Shown: positions 63,891-64,000 of the stretch, in pieces
Numbering within the stretch: position 1 is the first letter of the stretch
How the letters are laid out: each line of letters opens with the position of its first letter
From: DASXKD01 sp963762735
GTDB lineage: Bacteria > Actinomycetota > Actinomycetes > Streptosporangiales > Streptosporangiaceae
Length of the DNA: 64,000 nt
Direction: 5' to 3'
Assembly: GCA_963762735.1 (NCBI GenBank)
Contig: CAVXMG010000017.1
Span: 67,319-131,318 of the forward strand
The notes under the pieces: generated by a model
What the model saw: the letters and a program-made list of their open reading frames with translations, nothing else
Database searches by the model: none
What the model was told of the DNA's origin: nothing
Translations under genes and position numbers: made by a program

Positions 63891-64000
63891 GATGTGCTCC
63901 CGGTGTTTTGTGGCCGCTGGGTGCGTGCGCACGGCGCAGGGTGTGCAACCACGTACGGGCAGACGCTATTTCAGGCCCTACGATCCTCGGGCCGGCCTTG

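Overview
This 64 kb window is high-GC DNA from a member of the Actinomycetota, probably a soil-type, secondary-metabolite-producing lineage. The evidence is a PafA-family (pupylation) protein, an F420/FMN split-barrel oxidoreductase, a two-gene Clp-N/HTH module, an MbtG-type lysine hydroxylase, a SigE-like ECF sigma factor, common GTG starts, and about sixteen genes whose start codon lies 6-7 nt behind a TANNNT-like -10 box, as in leaderless actinobacterial transcripts. I cannot name the genus. No tRNA, rRNA or CRISPR array was recognised.

Layout. 1-3.2 kb: the end of a biosynthetic cluster, with an NRPS adenylation/carrier C-terminus followed 18 nt later by a stand-alone LanB-type (lantibiotic dehydratase, glutamylation-domain) protein. 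3.2-8.5 kb: VOC protein, conserved small protein, membrane-embedded spermidine-synthase-like protein, 49-residue membrane peptide, M20 peptidase. 8.5-17.5 kb: sulfur and central carbon metabolism (CoA-binding protein, metY, metX, fumarase reading into an aquaporin, NAD malic enzyme, SelO). 17.5-23.8 kb: IclR regulator, DUF59 protein with an amidohydrolase (a pair known from diiron monooxygenase operons), cysteine-free IscA-like protein, aldehyde dehydrogenase and a TetR regulator with two candidate operators.

23.8-27.4 kb is a mobile-looking island. It holds an IS630-type element, then a Clp-N/HTH gene pair under a palindromic operator, then a C-terminally short PafA paralogue with altered active-site residues. 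The whole stretch is bounded by perfect 14-bp inverted repeats containing TA. 27.6-42.3 kb: secreted protein, UvrA2-type ABC ATPase, MBL hydrolase, isochorismatase-like hydrolase, AlkA, LtrA-like protein, a pyrophosphatase / acyl-CoA synthetase / adenylate kinase group, two SDRs, a cytosolic-looking HtrA-like protease and an HxlR regulator. 42.3-64 kb: STAS protein, FtsH, SHOCT protein, MGT glycosyltransferase, VOC, DUF4242, MpaB-like protein, dodecin, a secreted NHL protein made of near-identical 200-bp repeats, an ECF sigma factor with a membrane-anchored Kelch partner, DrrAB-type exporter, MFS exporter with an ArsR-type regulator, a GT39-like glycosyltransferase, RibD/DHFR-like reductase, MbtG-like hydroxylase with a ribbon-helix-helix gene, and MsrA.

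A caution runs through the window. At least a dozen unrelated conserved genes are split by 1-4 nt lesions (M20, metX end, malic enzyme, amidohydrolase end, aldehyde dehydrogenase, secreted protein, MBL, ftsH, NHL protein, ECF sigma start, ABC permease, transposase). This looks more like residual consensus errors than real decay, so apparent gene fusions and lost stops here should be checked against reads.
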